A DNA stretch of 64,000 nt. It comes from an uncultured Acetatifactor sp. (GTDB taxonomy: Bacteria; Bacillota; Clostridia; Lachnospirales; Lachnospiraceae). The stretch covers positions 62,001 to 126,000 of the forward strand of contig NZ_CAJUCP010000002.1 of NCBI RefSeq assembly GCF_910585425.1, in the 5' to 3' direction. Positions 24,749-34,728 of the stretch are shown one piece after another. The notes below the pieces were generated by a model. It was not told the DNA's origin and ran no database searches. It was given only the letters and a program-made list of their open reading frames with translations. Position numbers and translations under genes: made by a program. How positions within the stretch are numbered: position 1 is the first letter of the stretch; the number at the start of each line of letters is the position of its first letter.

Positions 24749-26326
24749 ATGGGAAATTATCTGAACATCGGCAATGCCGGATTCCAGGCAGTGCGGAAAG
24801 GCCTCTATGTGGACAAAAGCGGAATGATCGCGTTCCTCAACGAGACGCTGGGAACTATGGACAAGCTGACCTGTGTCAGCAGGCCCCGCCGCTTCGGGAA
24901 ATCCTTTGCCGCGAAAATGCTCTGTGCCTATTATGACAAAAGCTGCGACTCAAGGGAGCTGTTCGCGGACTTAAAAATAGCCAAGGCCCCCTCCTTCGAG
25001 GCGCATCTGAATCAATATGACGTCATCTACCTGGACATCACCTGGTTCATCTCCAACGCCGCCCATATCAGGGACACCGTCAAGGATCTGCAGAGCGAGG
25101 TCATCAGGGAACTGATGGAGACCTACCCGCAGGCCGCGGAAGCCAGAACCCTGCCCAAGGCCCTGTCCAATGTGGCCCAGGCTACAGGGCAGAAGTTCAT
25201 CGTCATCATCGATGAATGGGATGCCCTCTTCCGGGAGGCCACGCAGGATACGGCACTGCAGGAGGAATATCTCCAGCTGCTGCGCGGCATGTTCAAGAGC
25301 AGCGGCCAGACGGACAGGATGATCGAGGCCGCCTATATGACAGGCATCCTTCCCATCAAAAAATATGGAACCGAATCCGCCCTGACGGACTTCCGGGAAT
25401 ACACCATGCTCTCCCCCAGGAGGCTGGCGGAATATGTAGGTTTCACGGAACCGGAGGTGCGGCGGCTCTGCGAGGAGCACCATATGGATTTCGCCGAGGC
25501 GCGGCATTGGTATGACGGGTACTCTTTCCCACAGCTTGAATCCGTGTACAGCCCGAACTCTGTCATGGAGGCTGTGAAAAACGGGGAATTCGGCACCTAT
25601 TGGACTGAGAGCGGGACTTATGAATCCCTTAAGCTCTATATCGATATGGATGAAGACGGGCTGAAGGAGGCCATCGTCCAGATGCTGGGCGGCGCGCATT
25701 GCGCAATCGACATCGGAACCTTCCAGAACAATATGACCAGCATCCGGCGCAAGGATGATGTCCTTACGCTGTTGGCCCATCTGGGGTATCTGGCTTACCG
25801 GGCAACGGATCGGACTGTCTCGATTCCGAATGAGGAGGTCCGGCTGGAGTTTATGCGGGCGGTGGCGGTGGGGCGGCACAGAGAGGTGGCAAATCTGATT
25901 CTCACCTCTGACCATCTGCTTCAGGAGACCCTGCTGCAAAATGGCGAGGCTGTGGCGGCTGCCATAGAAAAAGCTCATAACGTTGGTACTGCGCCTCTAT
26001 TTTATAATGATGAACAGGCACTGCGAAGCGTGATTCGTTTCGCCTATATCAGCTGCATCGATGAATTCCTGCGGATTGATGAGCTTCCTTCCGGTAAAGG
26101 GTATGCGGATGTAGTCTATCTGCCTAAAAAGGGCTCGAATATGCCTATTCTCGTCATTGAGCTTAAATGGAATAAGTCGGCGGGCAGCGCTATCGAACAG
26201 ATTCGAAGCAGAAATTACCCGCAGGTTCTGGAGGGGTTTGGAAGCGAGATTCTTTTGGTGGGGATTAGTTATCAGGTGAGGAGTAAGAGGCATGTTTGCG
26301 TTATTGAGAGGCATTGGAGGGAGTGA
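24749..26326 (+). CDS. DUF1703-type protein: AAA-ATPase-like domain plus PD-(D/E)XK nuclease domain
   Basis: A 525-residue protein of a family found in many copies in gut Clostridia and Bacteroidetes. The N-terminal AAA-ATPase-like domain begins KGLYVDKSGMI and has a P-loop variant RPRRFGKSFAAKML; a Walker B-like VIIDEWDAL follows near residue 155. The C-terminal 100 residues form a PD-(D/E)XK nuclease-like fold with GYADVVYLP (Asp) and VIELKW (Glu-x-Lys). The role is not established; mobile or defence-related functions have been proposed for such families. The ATG at 24749 follows AGAAGGGAG. A decayed fragment of a second copy lies at 43685-43925. Confidence 0.85.
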   Translation: MGNYLNIGNAGFQAVRKGLYVDKSGMIAFLNETLGTMDKLTCVSRPRRFGKSFAAKMLCAYYDKSCDSRELFADLKIAKAPSFEAHLNQYDVIYLDITWFISNAAHIRDTVKDLQSEVIRELMETYPQAAEARTLPKALSNVAQATGQKFIVIIDEWDALFREATQDTALQEEYLQLLRGMFKSSGQTDRMIEAAYMTGILPIKKYGTESALTDFREYTMLSPRRLAEYVGFTEPEVRRLCEEHHMDFAEARHWYDGYSFPQLESVYSPNSVMEAVKNGEFGTYWTESGTYESLKLYIDMDEDGLKEAIVQMLGGAHCAIDIGTFQNNMTSIRRKDDVLTLLAHLGYLAYRATDRTVSIPNEEVRLEFMRAVAVGRHREVANLILTSDHLLQETLLQNGEAVAAAIEKAHNVGTAPLFYNDEQALRSVIRFAYISCIDEFLRIDELPSGKGYADVVYLPKKGSNMPILVIELKWNKSAGSAIEQIRSRNYPQVLEGFGSEILLVGISYQVRSKRHVCVIERHWRE

Positions 26327-26647
26327 ATGGGCATAAATGCATGCATCTCATAGAAGCCGGGTGCGGGATGCTTCGGCTTCTATAGGATGGTAGAAGTAAT
26401 CGGTCTATCTATCAATTACTCAGGAACAATGAAAAAGCCTGGATAACAAATGTCGCCTGCATGAAACTGCAATCCCATGATCCCAGCGTGTTGTACATAT
26501 CTGAATCTTACCAGAAAGATTTTTCATCCATAGACACAGAAAAATTTACAGCCTCACCACATCAATTCTCCCTAAAATGAATCGCCCCAAAACTTCACTA
26601 CCACTATTCCATCCTCTGGTCTGCACGTTTATAAAACATGAAATAGT
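26327..26647. other. Intergenic stretch with one strong hairpin, otherwise empty
   Basis: ATAGAAGCCG (26350-26359) pairs with CGGCTTCTAT (26374-26383), a perfect 10-base stem just past the DUF1703 stop, without a T-run. The rest is AT-rich and holds no supported gene; it marks the border into the AT-rich polysaccharide cluster. Confidence 0.6.
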
Positions 26648-27775
26648 CTATTCCATATTCCCATGCAAAACATGGAGCTTCATCAAAATATATTTCAAGT
26701 CCTGCCTTAAACATAGCTTGGGATAACAGTCAAAAACAGCCCAGTCAAATTTTCTTCCTTTTTTTATGACCTCAAAAAAAGTTCGCCTTATCTCTTTTTT
26801 GGAGGCCGGAGCAACTAACTGAGGATTTGCCCCCACTGCCTTCCTTTTATCGACTTCGAACAGCATCATATCTGTCCTTTTGATTATCTCTCTTCCCTTT
26901 TCCGTAGAAACGATGATCAGCGAAATCCCTTTCCTACACTCCTCTTCAGGTAGTTCAGACCCCCAGGAATCCCCTAGCGTGATATCCGAAATCCTTTCCG
27001 TTCTTGCATATCTACAAGAATAGCAGCTTTCGGTAAATGAGATGCACTGCAAGAACGAGTGAAGGTATCTGTCAAGCCTGCCCGGTGATGTCACTGGCGC
27101 ATAGCCATTGACGCATAAGCGAAAATCATCCTTTTTCCTGAATCTGATATCCCCGATTCCAGACAAGTCTACGCCATGTTCCCTCAGGTACTTGTCGAGC
27201 AGCCTGGGAGAAGGGGTACCATGGCATATCAAATCGATTGTATACAGCTTCTCCTTCCATCTGTCCGGAACGAAAAGCAATAATCCAGCAACCTGGCAGG
27301 GCAAACCTAAGAAGAGCACCGATGCTCCATTTTCAAGCTTACCTTGAATCTCCCTATATACCATCTGTGGATTGCTCTTAACATATTTAGAGCCCGCAAA
27401 CTTAAGAACCTCTTCCTTGGTATCTGCGCACTCAAATTCAAATGAACCGTTTCTGAATACGCAGCCATACACTATCCCTCCGTCTTCAATAAACTGTTGG
27501 CTCAATGCCGCTGCTGCTCCCCCAGAGGAGCTGTTCTTCCTGATGCTCTCCATGGCAGCCCATCCCTGTTTCCAAAAAAGCGCATCTCTGAACTCTACAG
27601 GTCTGTTCATTTGGCATACGCGCTCACACCCACCGCAGCGAATGCATTTGCTCCCATCAATCTTTGCAGTATAAGAATCCAAAGCGTCTTCTATTGTTAT
27701 AGCAGCCTTTGTACATTTTGCTGTACAGGCCATGCACCCCGTACATTTTCCAATGCCACATACCGAGTCTTTCAT
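26648..27775 (-). CDS. 4Fe-4S / FrhB-like (coenzyme F420 hydrogenase beta subunit type) protein
   Basis: A 375-residue protein. Residues 6-55 hold two ferredoxin-type cluster motifs (CTGCMACTAKC and CIRCGGCERVC). The remainder is the FrhB C-terminal domain with the FLGLPCQVAGL and DLICHGTPSP segments. Proteins of this kind are common in polysaccharide clusters of anaerobes, often beside a pyruvyl transferase as here, and may carry out a flavin/ferredoxin-dependent reduction during sugar or polymer modification; the exact reaction is not known. Its ATG overlaps the flippase stop (ATGA), so it is translationally coupled. It is the last gene of the minus-strand cluster. Confidence 0.82.
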   Translation of the reverse strand: MKDSVCGIGKCTGCMACTAKCTKAAITIEDALDSYTAKIDGSKCIRCGGCERVCQMNRPVEFRDALFWKQGWAAMESIRKNSSSGGAAAALSQQFIEDGGIVYGCVFRNGSFEFECADTKEEVLKFAGSKYVKSNPQMVYREIQGKLENGASVLFLGLPCQVAGLLLFVPDRWKEKLYTIDLICHGTPSPRLLDKYLREHGVDLSGIGDIRFRKKDDFRLCVNGYAPVTSPGRLDRYLHSFLQCISFTESCYSCRYARTERISDITLGDSWGSELPEEECRKGISLIIVSTEKGREIIKRTDMMLFEVDKRKAVGANPQLVAPASKKEIRRTFFEVIKKGRKFDWAVFDCYPKLCLRQDLKYILMKLHVLHGNME

Positions 27776-29190
27776 GTTGTCTGCTTCCTCCCCTTCATCT
27801 TTCTAATCAAAGCCATAATCAATCGACGGTTCATGACAATAGCATAGGCAACTGAGATGGTACAGGAAATGACTGTCATGTACATATCATTTCTGTAATA
27901 CATGAATACTACCAAAGCTGTCGCCATCATTGAGACAGCTTTTTCTCCCCAGCGCTCTCTCAGATGTACATATCTTTCTAATTTGACCCTTCTGTAAGCA
28001 TATACGATAAAATTAGCTGCCAATGTTGACAGCGCTGCCGCATGCATGCCTATGAATAATATCAGAGAAAAGTGTAACACGAGATTCAGGAACGCGGCGA
28101 CTATCGTAGTAATTCCCATAATCTTTGTATCTTTATACGCAGTGAATATTCCTCCATAGAATCCTGAAATATTCGAAAAGTATGTAGCCAGCAATAATAG
28201 AGGAACATAGTAAAAAGCTTCACCATAAGCCTTGTTGATGATATATCTGAACACTATCGGCAGAAATGCAGCCATGCCAAGCACAATGCTGTACATAAAA
28301 TTCTTCAAGTACCAATACACCGAATTGTAAAAGGCTTCCTGGCGGGAATCCCCCAGGACTCTGGCTGAACTCTCCTTCCAAGACTGATAAAAAAAGCCAT
28401 ATACCGTATCCATCAAATTGGGAAACTTATAAGCAACTGCATATAGTCCTGCTGCACTTCTCCCAAGCACGCTCATGATGATGATACGGTCTGATAGATT
28501 GATGATTGTCCAAGATATTTTATTCGGAATCAGCGGCAGCGAATATAAAACCATCTCTTTCGCCAATTTTACATCAATAGATTTCACAGCGAGCATGTTC
28601 CAGATTCTGGCTTTTCGTATGATGAAAAGCGTCACCATCCCCTGTCCCAACATGGAAGCAAGAAGCATCCCTGTCAAGCCTAATCGCAAATACACAATGA
28701 AAAAAACATTCAAAAATATTTGAGTCGCTCCTAGAAGGAAATTGAAGAAAGAGAACAAATCCGTCCTTCCAATCCCTCTTAATAGTGCGCTCAACATTCC
28801 AAAAAGTACATTTAGCAGTGTGAAGATTGTCGTATATCCCGTAAATTCATAATGTAATACTAGCATGAGTGGAATGCCTGTGACACAAAAAAGAATCATT
28901 CCAACCATGACAATCAACATCGCTGTAGTTATGACCTTTTTTCTATCCTCCTCTCCCTTGCAGTCAATCAGGAAGCGGAATATAGACTCATCCATCAATA
29001 AAGAGACAAACGGAACGCAGAACATGGCAATGCTTACCAGGTAATCGATAACACCATACTCCGATGTGGACAAAAGCGCTGTATAGAGTGGTAAAAGCAG
29101 AAAAGAGACTAGTCTCGTTCCCATATTTCCAATAGCAATCATGCCTGTATTCTTAATTAGTCGCCTATGTTCATCCATTGCTGATGCCAC
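27772..29190 (-). CDS. Wzx-type polysaccharide flippase (MATE/MOP superfamily)
   Basis: A 472-residue membrane protein with about 14 predicted helices. The N-terminal pattern (LIKNTGMIAIGNMGTRLVSFLLLPLYTALLSTSEYG) is typical of polysaccharide biosynthesis exporters that flip lipid-linked repeat units across the membrane. It overlaps the FrhB-like gene by four bases and is 12 bases from the pyruvyl transferase stop. Together with the polymerase-like gene it indicates a Wzx/Wzy-dependent polymer. Confidence 0.9.
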   Translation of the reverse strand: MASAMDEHRRLIKNTGMIAIGNMGTRLVSFLLLPLYTALLSTSEYGVIDYLVSIAMFCVPFVSLLMDESIFRFLIDCKGEEDRKKVITTAMLIVMVGMILFCVTGIPLMLVLHYEFTGYTTIFTLLNVLFGMLSALLRGIGRTDLFSFFNFLLGATQIFLNVFFIVYLRLGLTGMLLASMLGQGMVTLFIIRKARIWNMLAVKSIDVKLAKEMVLYSLPLIPNKISWTIINLSDRIIIMSVLGRSAAGLYAVAYKFPNLMDTVYGFFYQSWKESSARVLGDSRQEAFYNSVYWYLKNFMYSIVLGMAAFLPIVFRYIINKAYGEAFYYVPLLLLATYFSNISGFYGGIFTAYKDTKIMGITTIVAAFLNLVLHFSLILFIGMHAAALSTLAANFIVYAYRRVKLERYVHLRERWGEKAVSMMATALVVFMYYRNDMYMTVISCTISVAYAIVMNRRLIMALIRKMKGRKQTT

Positions 29191-29202
29191 TCCAATATCT
29201 GT

Positions 29203-30330
29203 TCAAAGTGTTTGTCTCTTTCCTAAACTGTTCCATAGATATTCCTTTGATTCACGGGCCATCCTCCCTGCCTTCTCTTTCGTGAAAGAATCAGCTTTTG
29301 ACCCCATCCACCCATAATCTCCTTCTGAATAAAGGTTATTCTGCAGACCCAGATTTTCCAGCAGCCCTGTCATCCGTGATTGAGATCCCTTCCTTTTGAA
29401 GACGCAAAACGGGACTTCAAAATGTATGGAGAATACCGATGCATGAAATGAATTTGTTATCACATAAGAAGCATTATAAATCATGTCGAGAAATTCTGTA
29501 GGGCCAATTCCCAACATATATTCACCACTTTTAAATCTTTTTATAATACGGCTATATACATATCTAATCTGAAGTCCTGTCTCTTCAGAAGTCTCTAAAG
29601 CCAAATCAACAATTTGTCTTATCAACGGAGATTCATCTTCTAAAATATAAACAAATATATACTTTGAATCATGTTTCATCAAGCCGAATGTGCGAATATA
29701 TGTATCAGATTCCAATAATAAAGTAGGATCGACTACATGGACTATTTCTTTTTCTATCCCGATTTCTCCATTCAGATATTGTATTGTATTTTCTTCCCTT
29801 ACAGACACAAAATCAAGCCTCTCTATAGCCTTTTTGATGTCTGCATGGTACATGGAAGGTACGCTGCTAGGCATACTTGGCGCATATGCTATTTTTCTTT
29901 TTTCATTATGCGCAAAAGAAAGGAAAAATTCCGATACGAACTCATTGGTACAATTCAAATTCCATATCTGATCGCTGCCACATATAAAAACATCATACTT
30001 TTGATTCAACCTACTCATTTCATCTCTTCCCATATCGTACATATCATCAGAGACAGTCAGATATCTTTTTCTAAAATCCGCAAAACTCTTCTTTCTTTTA
30101 AGATTTCTACTAAAATATAGAACATCCGCAACCAGCGCTCTGAGTCTTCTGGAATAGATATTCGTTCTAAAAAGCCTATATTTTTCCATATCCGCTTTAT
30201 AAATGCAGTTTATTATTTCAGGTTGGCAGCCAATCTCAATCAAAAAATGCTCTAATGCAAATGCCTGTAGTGCAGAGCCAAAGTTCTCTGCCATATGAAA
30301 AGTAACTATTCCGACTTTTTCCTTTTTCAT
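29203..30330 (-). CDS. Polysaccharide pyruvyl transferase family protein
   Basis: A 375-residue protein of the PF04230 family (GT-B-like). The start GIVTFHMAENFGSALQAFALE and the CGSDQIWNLN and NSFHASVFSIHF blocks are typical. It would transfer pyruvate from phosphoenolpyruvate as a ketal to a sugar of the repeat unit, adding negative charge. It starts at ATG about 30 bases after the preceding glycosyltransferase stop and sits between that gene and the flippase. Confidence 0.85.
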   Translation of the reverse strand: MKKEKVGIVTFHMAENFGSALQAFALEHFLIEIGCQPEIINCIYKADMEKYRLFRTNIYSRRLRALVADVLYFSRNLKRKKSFADFRKRYLTVSDDMYDMGRDEMSRLNQKYDVFICGSDQIWNLNCTNEFVSEFFLSFAHNEKRKIAYAPSMPSSVPSMYHADIKKAIERLDFVSVREENTIQYLNGEIGIEKEIVHVVDPTLLLESDTYIRTFGLMKHDSKYIFVYILEDESPLIRQIVDLALETSEETGLQIRYVYSRIIKRFKSGEYMLGIGPTEFLDMIYNASYVITNSFHASVFSIHFEVPFCVFKRKGSQSRMTGLLENLGLQNNLYSEGDYGWMGSKADSFTKEKAGRMARESKEYLWNSLGKRQTL

Positions 30331-30360
30331 TTCACGCCCCCCTGACTCGTCTATGCCACA

Positions 30361-31296
30361 TCAATTTCCGCCACACAGACACTTTTTATAAATCCCAGGA
30401 AATGTGTACATCAATCCATACTTTATACCTAAAAATCTGATTGCCGCCGCATTGCTCTTCCAAAAGCAGAGCACTTCCTCATATTCTGTCTCCTCGAATT
30501 GGTTTTCCGATAGGAACAGAATCTGAAAGGCTGCCCCTGCACAGCACTTCAAGACATTGCGCTTCCATCTCCACTCATCCACCGCCCTCAACCTCTTCAG
30601 ATACGCGCGGAAATTATCCATCTCGTTCTTCGCCGATTTTACATGGACAATAGATTCCGGGCGCATAAAATAATGGTACAAGATTTCATCCGAACACACG
30701 ATGTAATTCGCTCTCATGATTAATTCATGCATGATTGCGATATCTTCGTAATTTTCACCAAAGGGAAATCTAATCTTCCCAAATACCCTCCTCCTATATA
30801 GCTTGTTCCAGACATAGCTTGTAAACCATTTATTCCTACAGAGTTGCCTCATACACTGTTTTTGATTCATTTTTATGGTCTTCATTGGCTGAGCCGGAAC
30901 TTCTCGTTTGTTGTCATATATGTAATCAAACCCCACACAGGCTATGTCTGCCCCTTCCCCCTCCAGATGGTCAATAAGCTTTTGGAAAAAATCTTCTTCG
31001 ACCCAATCGTCTGAATCCACAAATGCCAGATACTCCCCCTTAGACTGTTCTATCCCAAAATTTCTCGCATCAGACAATCCACCGTTTTCTTTATTATACA
31101 ATATGACTCTGGAATCCAGCTTTTGATATCTCTCACAAATATCCTTGCTATTGTCTGTAGAGCCATCGTTGATTAAAAGTATCTCCAAATTTTTATATGT
31201 CTGATGTATGATACTTTGAATACATCTGTCCAACCAAACCGACATATTGTATATGGGTATAATCACGCTAATACAGGATTTTTTCATCTCTTTCAT
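30361..31296 (-). CDS. Family 2 glycosyltransferase
   Basis: A GT-A fold enzyme of about 311 residues. It begins with ISVIIPIYNMSVWLDRCIQS, followed by NDGSTDNS and the metal-binding FVDSDDWV; NYEDI matches the acceptor-side motif of this EPS-type group. The frame stays open 36 codons upstream, but that part overlaps the previous gene and is not family-like, so the ATG at 31296 (or the one three codons later) is preferred. It transfers a sugar from a nucleotide donor to the growing repeat unit; donor unknown. Confidence 0.88.
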   Translation of the reverse strand: MKEMKKSCISVIIPIYNMSVWLDRCIQSIIHQTYKNLEILLINDGSTDNSKDICERYQKLDSRVILYNKENGGLSDARNFGIEQSKGEYLAFVDSDDWVEEDFFQKLIDHLEGEGADIACVGFDYIYDNKREVPAQPMKTIKMNQKQCMRQLCRNKWFTSYVWNKLYRRRVFGKIRFPFGENYEDIAIMHELIMRANYIVCSDEILYHYFMRPESIVHVKSAKNEMDNFRAYLKRLRAVDEWRWKRNVLKCCAGAAFQILFLSENQFEETEYEEVLCFWKSNAAAIRFLGIKYGLMYTFPGIYKKCLCGGN

Positions 31297-31348
31297 TATC
31301 CTTTTATGTTTTACTCTTAAAATGGAAGCAGGTATTACGCTGTCCTTA

Positions 31349-32311
31349 TTAAGCCTTATGCAACAAATGTAACAGCTGATAGTACCCCCATCTTTTAATA
31401 TCATAATATCTATACTGAATCAAATTGTACCTATTATGGTCTGCCAAATATTTCCTTAAACGACATTTCAACTCACAATCTTCCCCACTGTCCAAAAGCT
31501 TTAAATAAATATAAATATAGGAATGTCTCTTGTAATATTCGATATATATAGGATCTATCTGGACGCTTTCACAAAATTTACCAACCCCTTCGCATAATTC
31601 ATTTACAGATGAATACATATCTGTTAAATTTTTAATATCGACCCTTTTTGTAATGGAACTGGCATTGGTAATATTATAGATATAGTATTCTGAATCAATA
31701 TGCAAAATACTATCTGCTTTCAGCAATAATTTATAGCAGGTTCCAATATCTTCATAATTCCTTCCCTCCGGAAACCTTATATCACTAAATAAAGAACTCC
31801 TATATAATTTCAGACATATCTGGCTTCCAGTTCTATTCTTCAGAATGTTTTCGATGCAATCCCTTATAGTGAACTCTGACTCCGTTTCTCTTAAAACAGG
31901 CAAAATCTGATTGTATTCCTTCTCCCAATAAGCCATAAATTCTATTATGTCATATTTTTCTTTCCTCATTCTGGAGCGGTTCAATTTCAGAAAATCAATA
32001 TGGACACTGTCGTCCGAATCAAGAAAAAAAACATATTTCCCCCTAATTGCATCGAGTCCAACATTCCTTGCCGAAGACAAACCTCCATTCTCTTTATGTA
32101 TGACTTTGACAACCGCCGGATATGTATCCTTTAACGCATCACAGATTTCTCCACTACAATCCGTGGAGCCGTCGTTCACAAGAATGATTTCCATATCGCC
32201 AATATCCTGAATCGCAATAGAATCGACACATCTCTTCAAATACTGTTTTACGTTATAGACAGGTATAATTACAGACAACAATATGCTTCCATTCTCATCA
32301 TCGCCTCCCAT
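31349..32311 (-). CDS. Family 2 glycosyltransferase
   Basis: A 320-residue GT-A enzyme: LSVIIPVYNVKQYLKRCVDS, NDGSTDCS and the DxD-type FLDSDDSV, then NYEDIGTCYKLL. It is related to the next gene downstream and may be an old duplication. Its start overlaps the end of the polymerase-like gene by 14 bases, so it is translated in the same operon. Donor and acceptor are unknown. Confidence 0.9.
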   Translation of the reverse strand: MGGDDENGSILLSVIIPVYNVKQYLKRCVDSIAIQDIGDMEIILVNDGSTDCSGEICDALKDTYPAVVKVIHKENGGLSSARNVGLDAIRGKYVFFLDSDDSVHIDFLKLNRSRMRKEKYDIIEFMAYWEKEYNQILPVLRETESEFTIRDCIENILKNRTGSQICLKLYRSSLFSDIRFPEGRNYEDIGTCYKLLLKADSILHIDSEYYIYNITNASSITKRVDIKNLTDMYSSVNELCEGVGKFCESVQIDPIYIEYYKRHSYIYIYLKLLDSGEDCELKCRLRKYLADHNRYNLIQYRYYDIKRWGYYQLLHLLHKA

Positions 32312-33629
32312 GCTCTCCCTCCTGTTCCCTTTTCCCTGAAAAGCCTATGGCAATCAAAAAGAATATCATATAGCCAGCTTCTGTTTTTAAACTTTCATTA
32401 TATATCATCAGTATAATAGCTATTAGACACATGCATTTTGATATAGAAGCGTACAAGGCATCTCGCTTTATATTAAAGAAAAGCATTAAAAAAGATATTA
32501 TATATATGATTAATCCAACAACTCCTGTTTCAATTAGCATATATGCTGTCGAATACCATGAATAGTTTGTCCAATAAAACTTCTGGGCAAACTCAGTCCT
32601 CATTCCATTGATATTTGCAGTTCCCAACCCAATACCAAATAGACTGTCATATAAATCATTTTCAAAAATTTTTTCAATGACATCCGGTACGGCAGACAAT
32701 CTGCTTATGCCCTCGCCACGCTCAGTTGAAAATGCATTCACCATATAGCTCAGAGACATCGTCCCTTCCATCCAAGGATATATTTTATACAATATTGGTA
32801 TCAAAACTACAAAGCTTACCACTCCGCCAAAAATAATAAACATTCCCCAAGCGAATCTCTTTCTCGATGGCCTCCTCATATACGGAATCGCAAAAAAAAC
32901 GCAAATCAGTACCATCTCCACATAATACATTTTAATCTCAATTAAAGTGGCTATCACTAAATTCAATAACTGAATGAACAGCATAGTTCCCATGGAACCC
33001 CTTCTATTGCTCCACCTATATAAAGCAATCATTGCTGTTGATATCAATAACACATTTATATATATATTGCCGCCTGTTGCCGTACCAAAAAATCCGTTAA
33101 GATTGTCGCCTCTCATCCAAAATATAGGTACTTCCAATGTAAAATATTGATACACAACCAATATACAATTGAGAATATGGAAGCATAAGAACCAATTAAG
33201 TATATTATCAACTTCTTCCGGCTTTACCAGCACTTTGCATGACTGAAAAAAAATCAGAAATCTAATTAAGTTTCTACAGTCAAATAAATAATATACAATC
33301 CCAGATTTCCACGTCCCAATATTCAATATCGCACTGACCGTGCCAATAATAAGTATTCCTCCATAACAAGCCATTAGTGCTTTGTCAATTTTTTCTAGAC
33401 TGTACTTCTTCTGTAACGAATAAATATATATTGCAATATTGACAAAATCGAGAACATATCTGGTTAAACTGGATGCCCCTAGTTCAACGGCATAGCGATG
33501 GAAAAAATAGAGGAAAAACAATAGCAAAACCATCCTATATGCCATCGAATATTTACTTTTTCTCACATATAAGCCCCTCATATGGTCACCCACTTCACAA
33601 ATAGTCCATTCACAGCCATGACAAATCAT
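32298..33629 (-). CDS. Probable Wzy-type polysaccharide polymerase
   Basis: A 443-residue membrane protein with ten or more predicted helices and one long outer loop (about residues 275-345), the usual layout of O-antigen/EPS polymerases, whose sequences are poorly conserved. It is assigned from topology and position beside flippase and glycosyltransferase genes. Two starts are possible: the ATG at 33629 overlaps the preceding stop (ATGA) but has no ribosome site, while the ATG at 33581 (MRGLYVRK) has GGGTGA upstream and starts just before the first helix. Confidence 0.72.
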   Translation of the reverse strand: MICHGCEWTICEVGDHMRGLYVRKSKYSMAYRMVLLLFFLYFFHRYAVELGASSLTRYVLDFVNIAIYIYSLQKKYSLEKIDKALMACYGGILIIGTVSAILNIGTWKSGIVYYLFDCRNLIRFLIFFQSCKVLVKPEEVDNILNWFLCFHILNCILVVYQYFTLEVPIFWMRGDNLNGFFGTATGGNIYINVLLISTAMIALYRWSNRRGSMGTMLFIQLLNLVIATLIEIKMYYVEMVLICVFFAIPYMRRPSRKRFAWGMFIIFGGVVSFVVLIPILYKIYPWMEGTMSLSYMVNAFSTERGEGISRLSAVPDVIEKIFENDLYDSLFGIGLGTANINGMRTEFAQKFYWTNYSWYSTAYMLIETGVVGLIIYIISFLMLFFNIKRDALYASISKCMCLIAIILMIYNESLKTEAGYMIFFLIAIGFSGKREQEGEHGRR

Positions 33630-34642
33630 AACATAAACAAACGCTTTAAAAGTGACGCAAACGTCATCTCTTTCTTATACACTTCTACCGCATTTGCAGC
33701 TAACCGTTTGTATCGTTCCGGATTTTGAAAGAATTCTATTACTTTTTCCCCAAGCTCCTTTTGATTTTTCGACTCGAAGAATGTCACACTCTTTTCATCT
33801 ACATAATCTCTGATTGTCGCTATATCATTAACAACTATGGGGATTCCCAAGCTCATCGCCTGAAACATCACCATATGTCCAGCAGATATGTTCCTGTCAT
33901 ATAGAGACAAAACTAGTAACTCTGCTTTTCTGATGACATCCCCGAAATTCTCCAGAACCACATCTTCCAATACAACTATCCTTGATGTGTCCAAATTATC
34001 CAACCTCCAAGGCTGAGTTGCTATGACCAATTTGTGCTGCGATGATAAATGTTTATTATAGGCATTAATCAATGTCCTATAATCCCTATTGCTACCTCCG
34101 CCGGAAAAAATATACTTTTCAGGAATCTTCTTGCTTTCATAATCGACAGGCTCCGTAAAATCAATTCCATACTTCAAAAAAACAAATTTTGTCTCTGGAA
34201 ATAGCTCTGTGTAATATCCCACTTCTTTGGATCCATATACAACTGCTTTATCTATCCCCTTAAGCGCGAATCTCACAATTCTCTTCCTCAAAAAATAGTA
34301 AATCCTATTCCTTTTAGGCTCAAACAAGAAACCAGCCAATAATATTCTGCTTGTCTTACTCTTCAGCCCGAGAAATAATCCTACAATTGGATTTAGGCAA
34401 TAAATATTATCATATTTATTTTTCAAGATTTCTTTTGCATAAGCATAGGATTTTTTCCAATATAAAATGTGCTGTAAAGCAGAACCAATATATTTATAAT
34501 TTCTGACCTTTCTAATTACTCCATCTTCATATGCTGTGTAGAAGATTTCATTCTCGCCTGCCAATTGGCCATTCATCATATTGATATATTCGGAATGCTT
34601 CTCTTTATATTCTTCTTTATCAATAATCAGCAAGTTTCTCAT
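33626..34642 (-). CDS. GT-B glycosyltransferase (family 4-like)
   Basis: A 338-residue protein with a GT-B pattern: the N-half is divergent, and the C-half has YIFSGGGSNRDYRTLINAYN and the donor-binding AGHMVMFQAMSLGIPIVVND, where an ordinary GT4 has an E-x7-E. The first Glu is replaced in this version, so the donor contact may be unusual. It is embedded in the polysaccharide operon and overlaps the polymerase-like frame by four bases. Confidence 0.75.
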   Translation of the reverse strand: MRNLLIIDKEEYKEKHSEYINMMNGQLAGENEIFYTAYEDGVIRKVRNYKYIGSALQHILYWKKSYAYAKEILKNKYDNIYCLNPIVGLFLGLKSKTSRILLAGFLFEPKRNRIYYFLRKRIVRFALKGIDKAVVYGSKEVGYYTELFPETKFVFLKYGIDFTEPVDYESKKIPEKYIFSGGGSNRDYRTLINAYNKHLSSQHKLVIATQPWRLDNLDTSRIVVLEDVVLENFGDVIRKAELLVLSLYDRNISAGHMVMFQAMSLGIPIVVNDIATIRDYVDEKSVTFFESKNQKELGEKVIEFFQNPERYKRLAANAVEVYKKEMTFASLLKRLFML

Positions 34643-34728
34643 ATATGCAACCCTCTAGCCCTAAATTCTCTAAATTTCTATGGCCACACATCCGCCTATT
34701 CATGGGTACTTTCTCAAAAAATGTGATA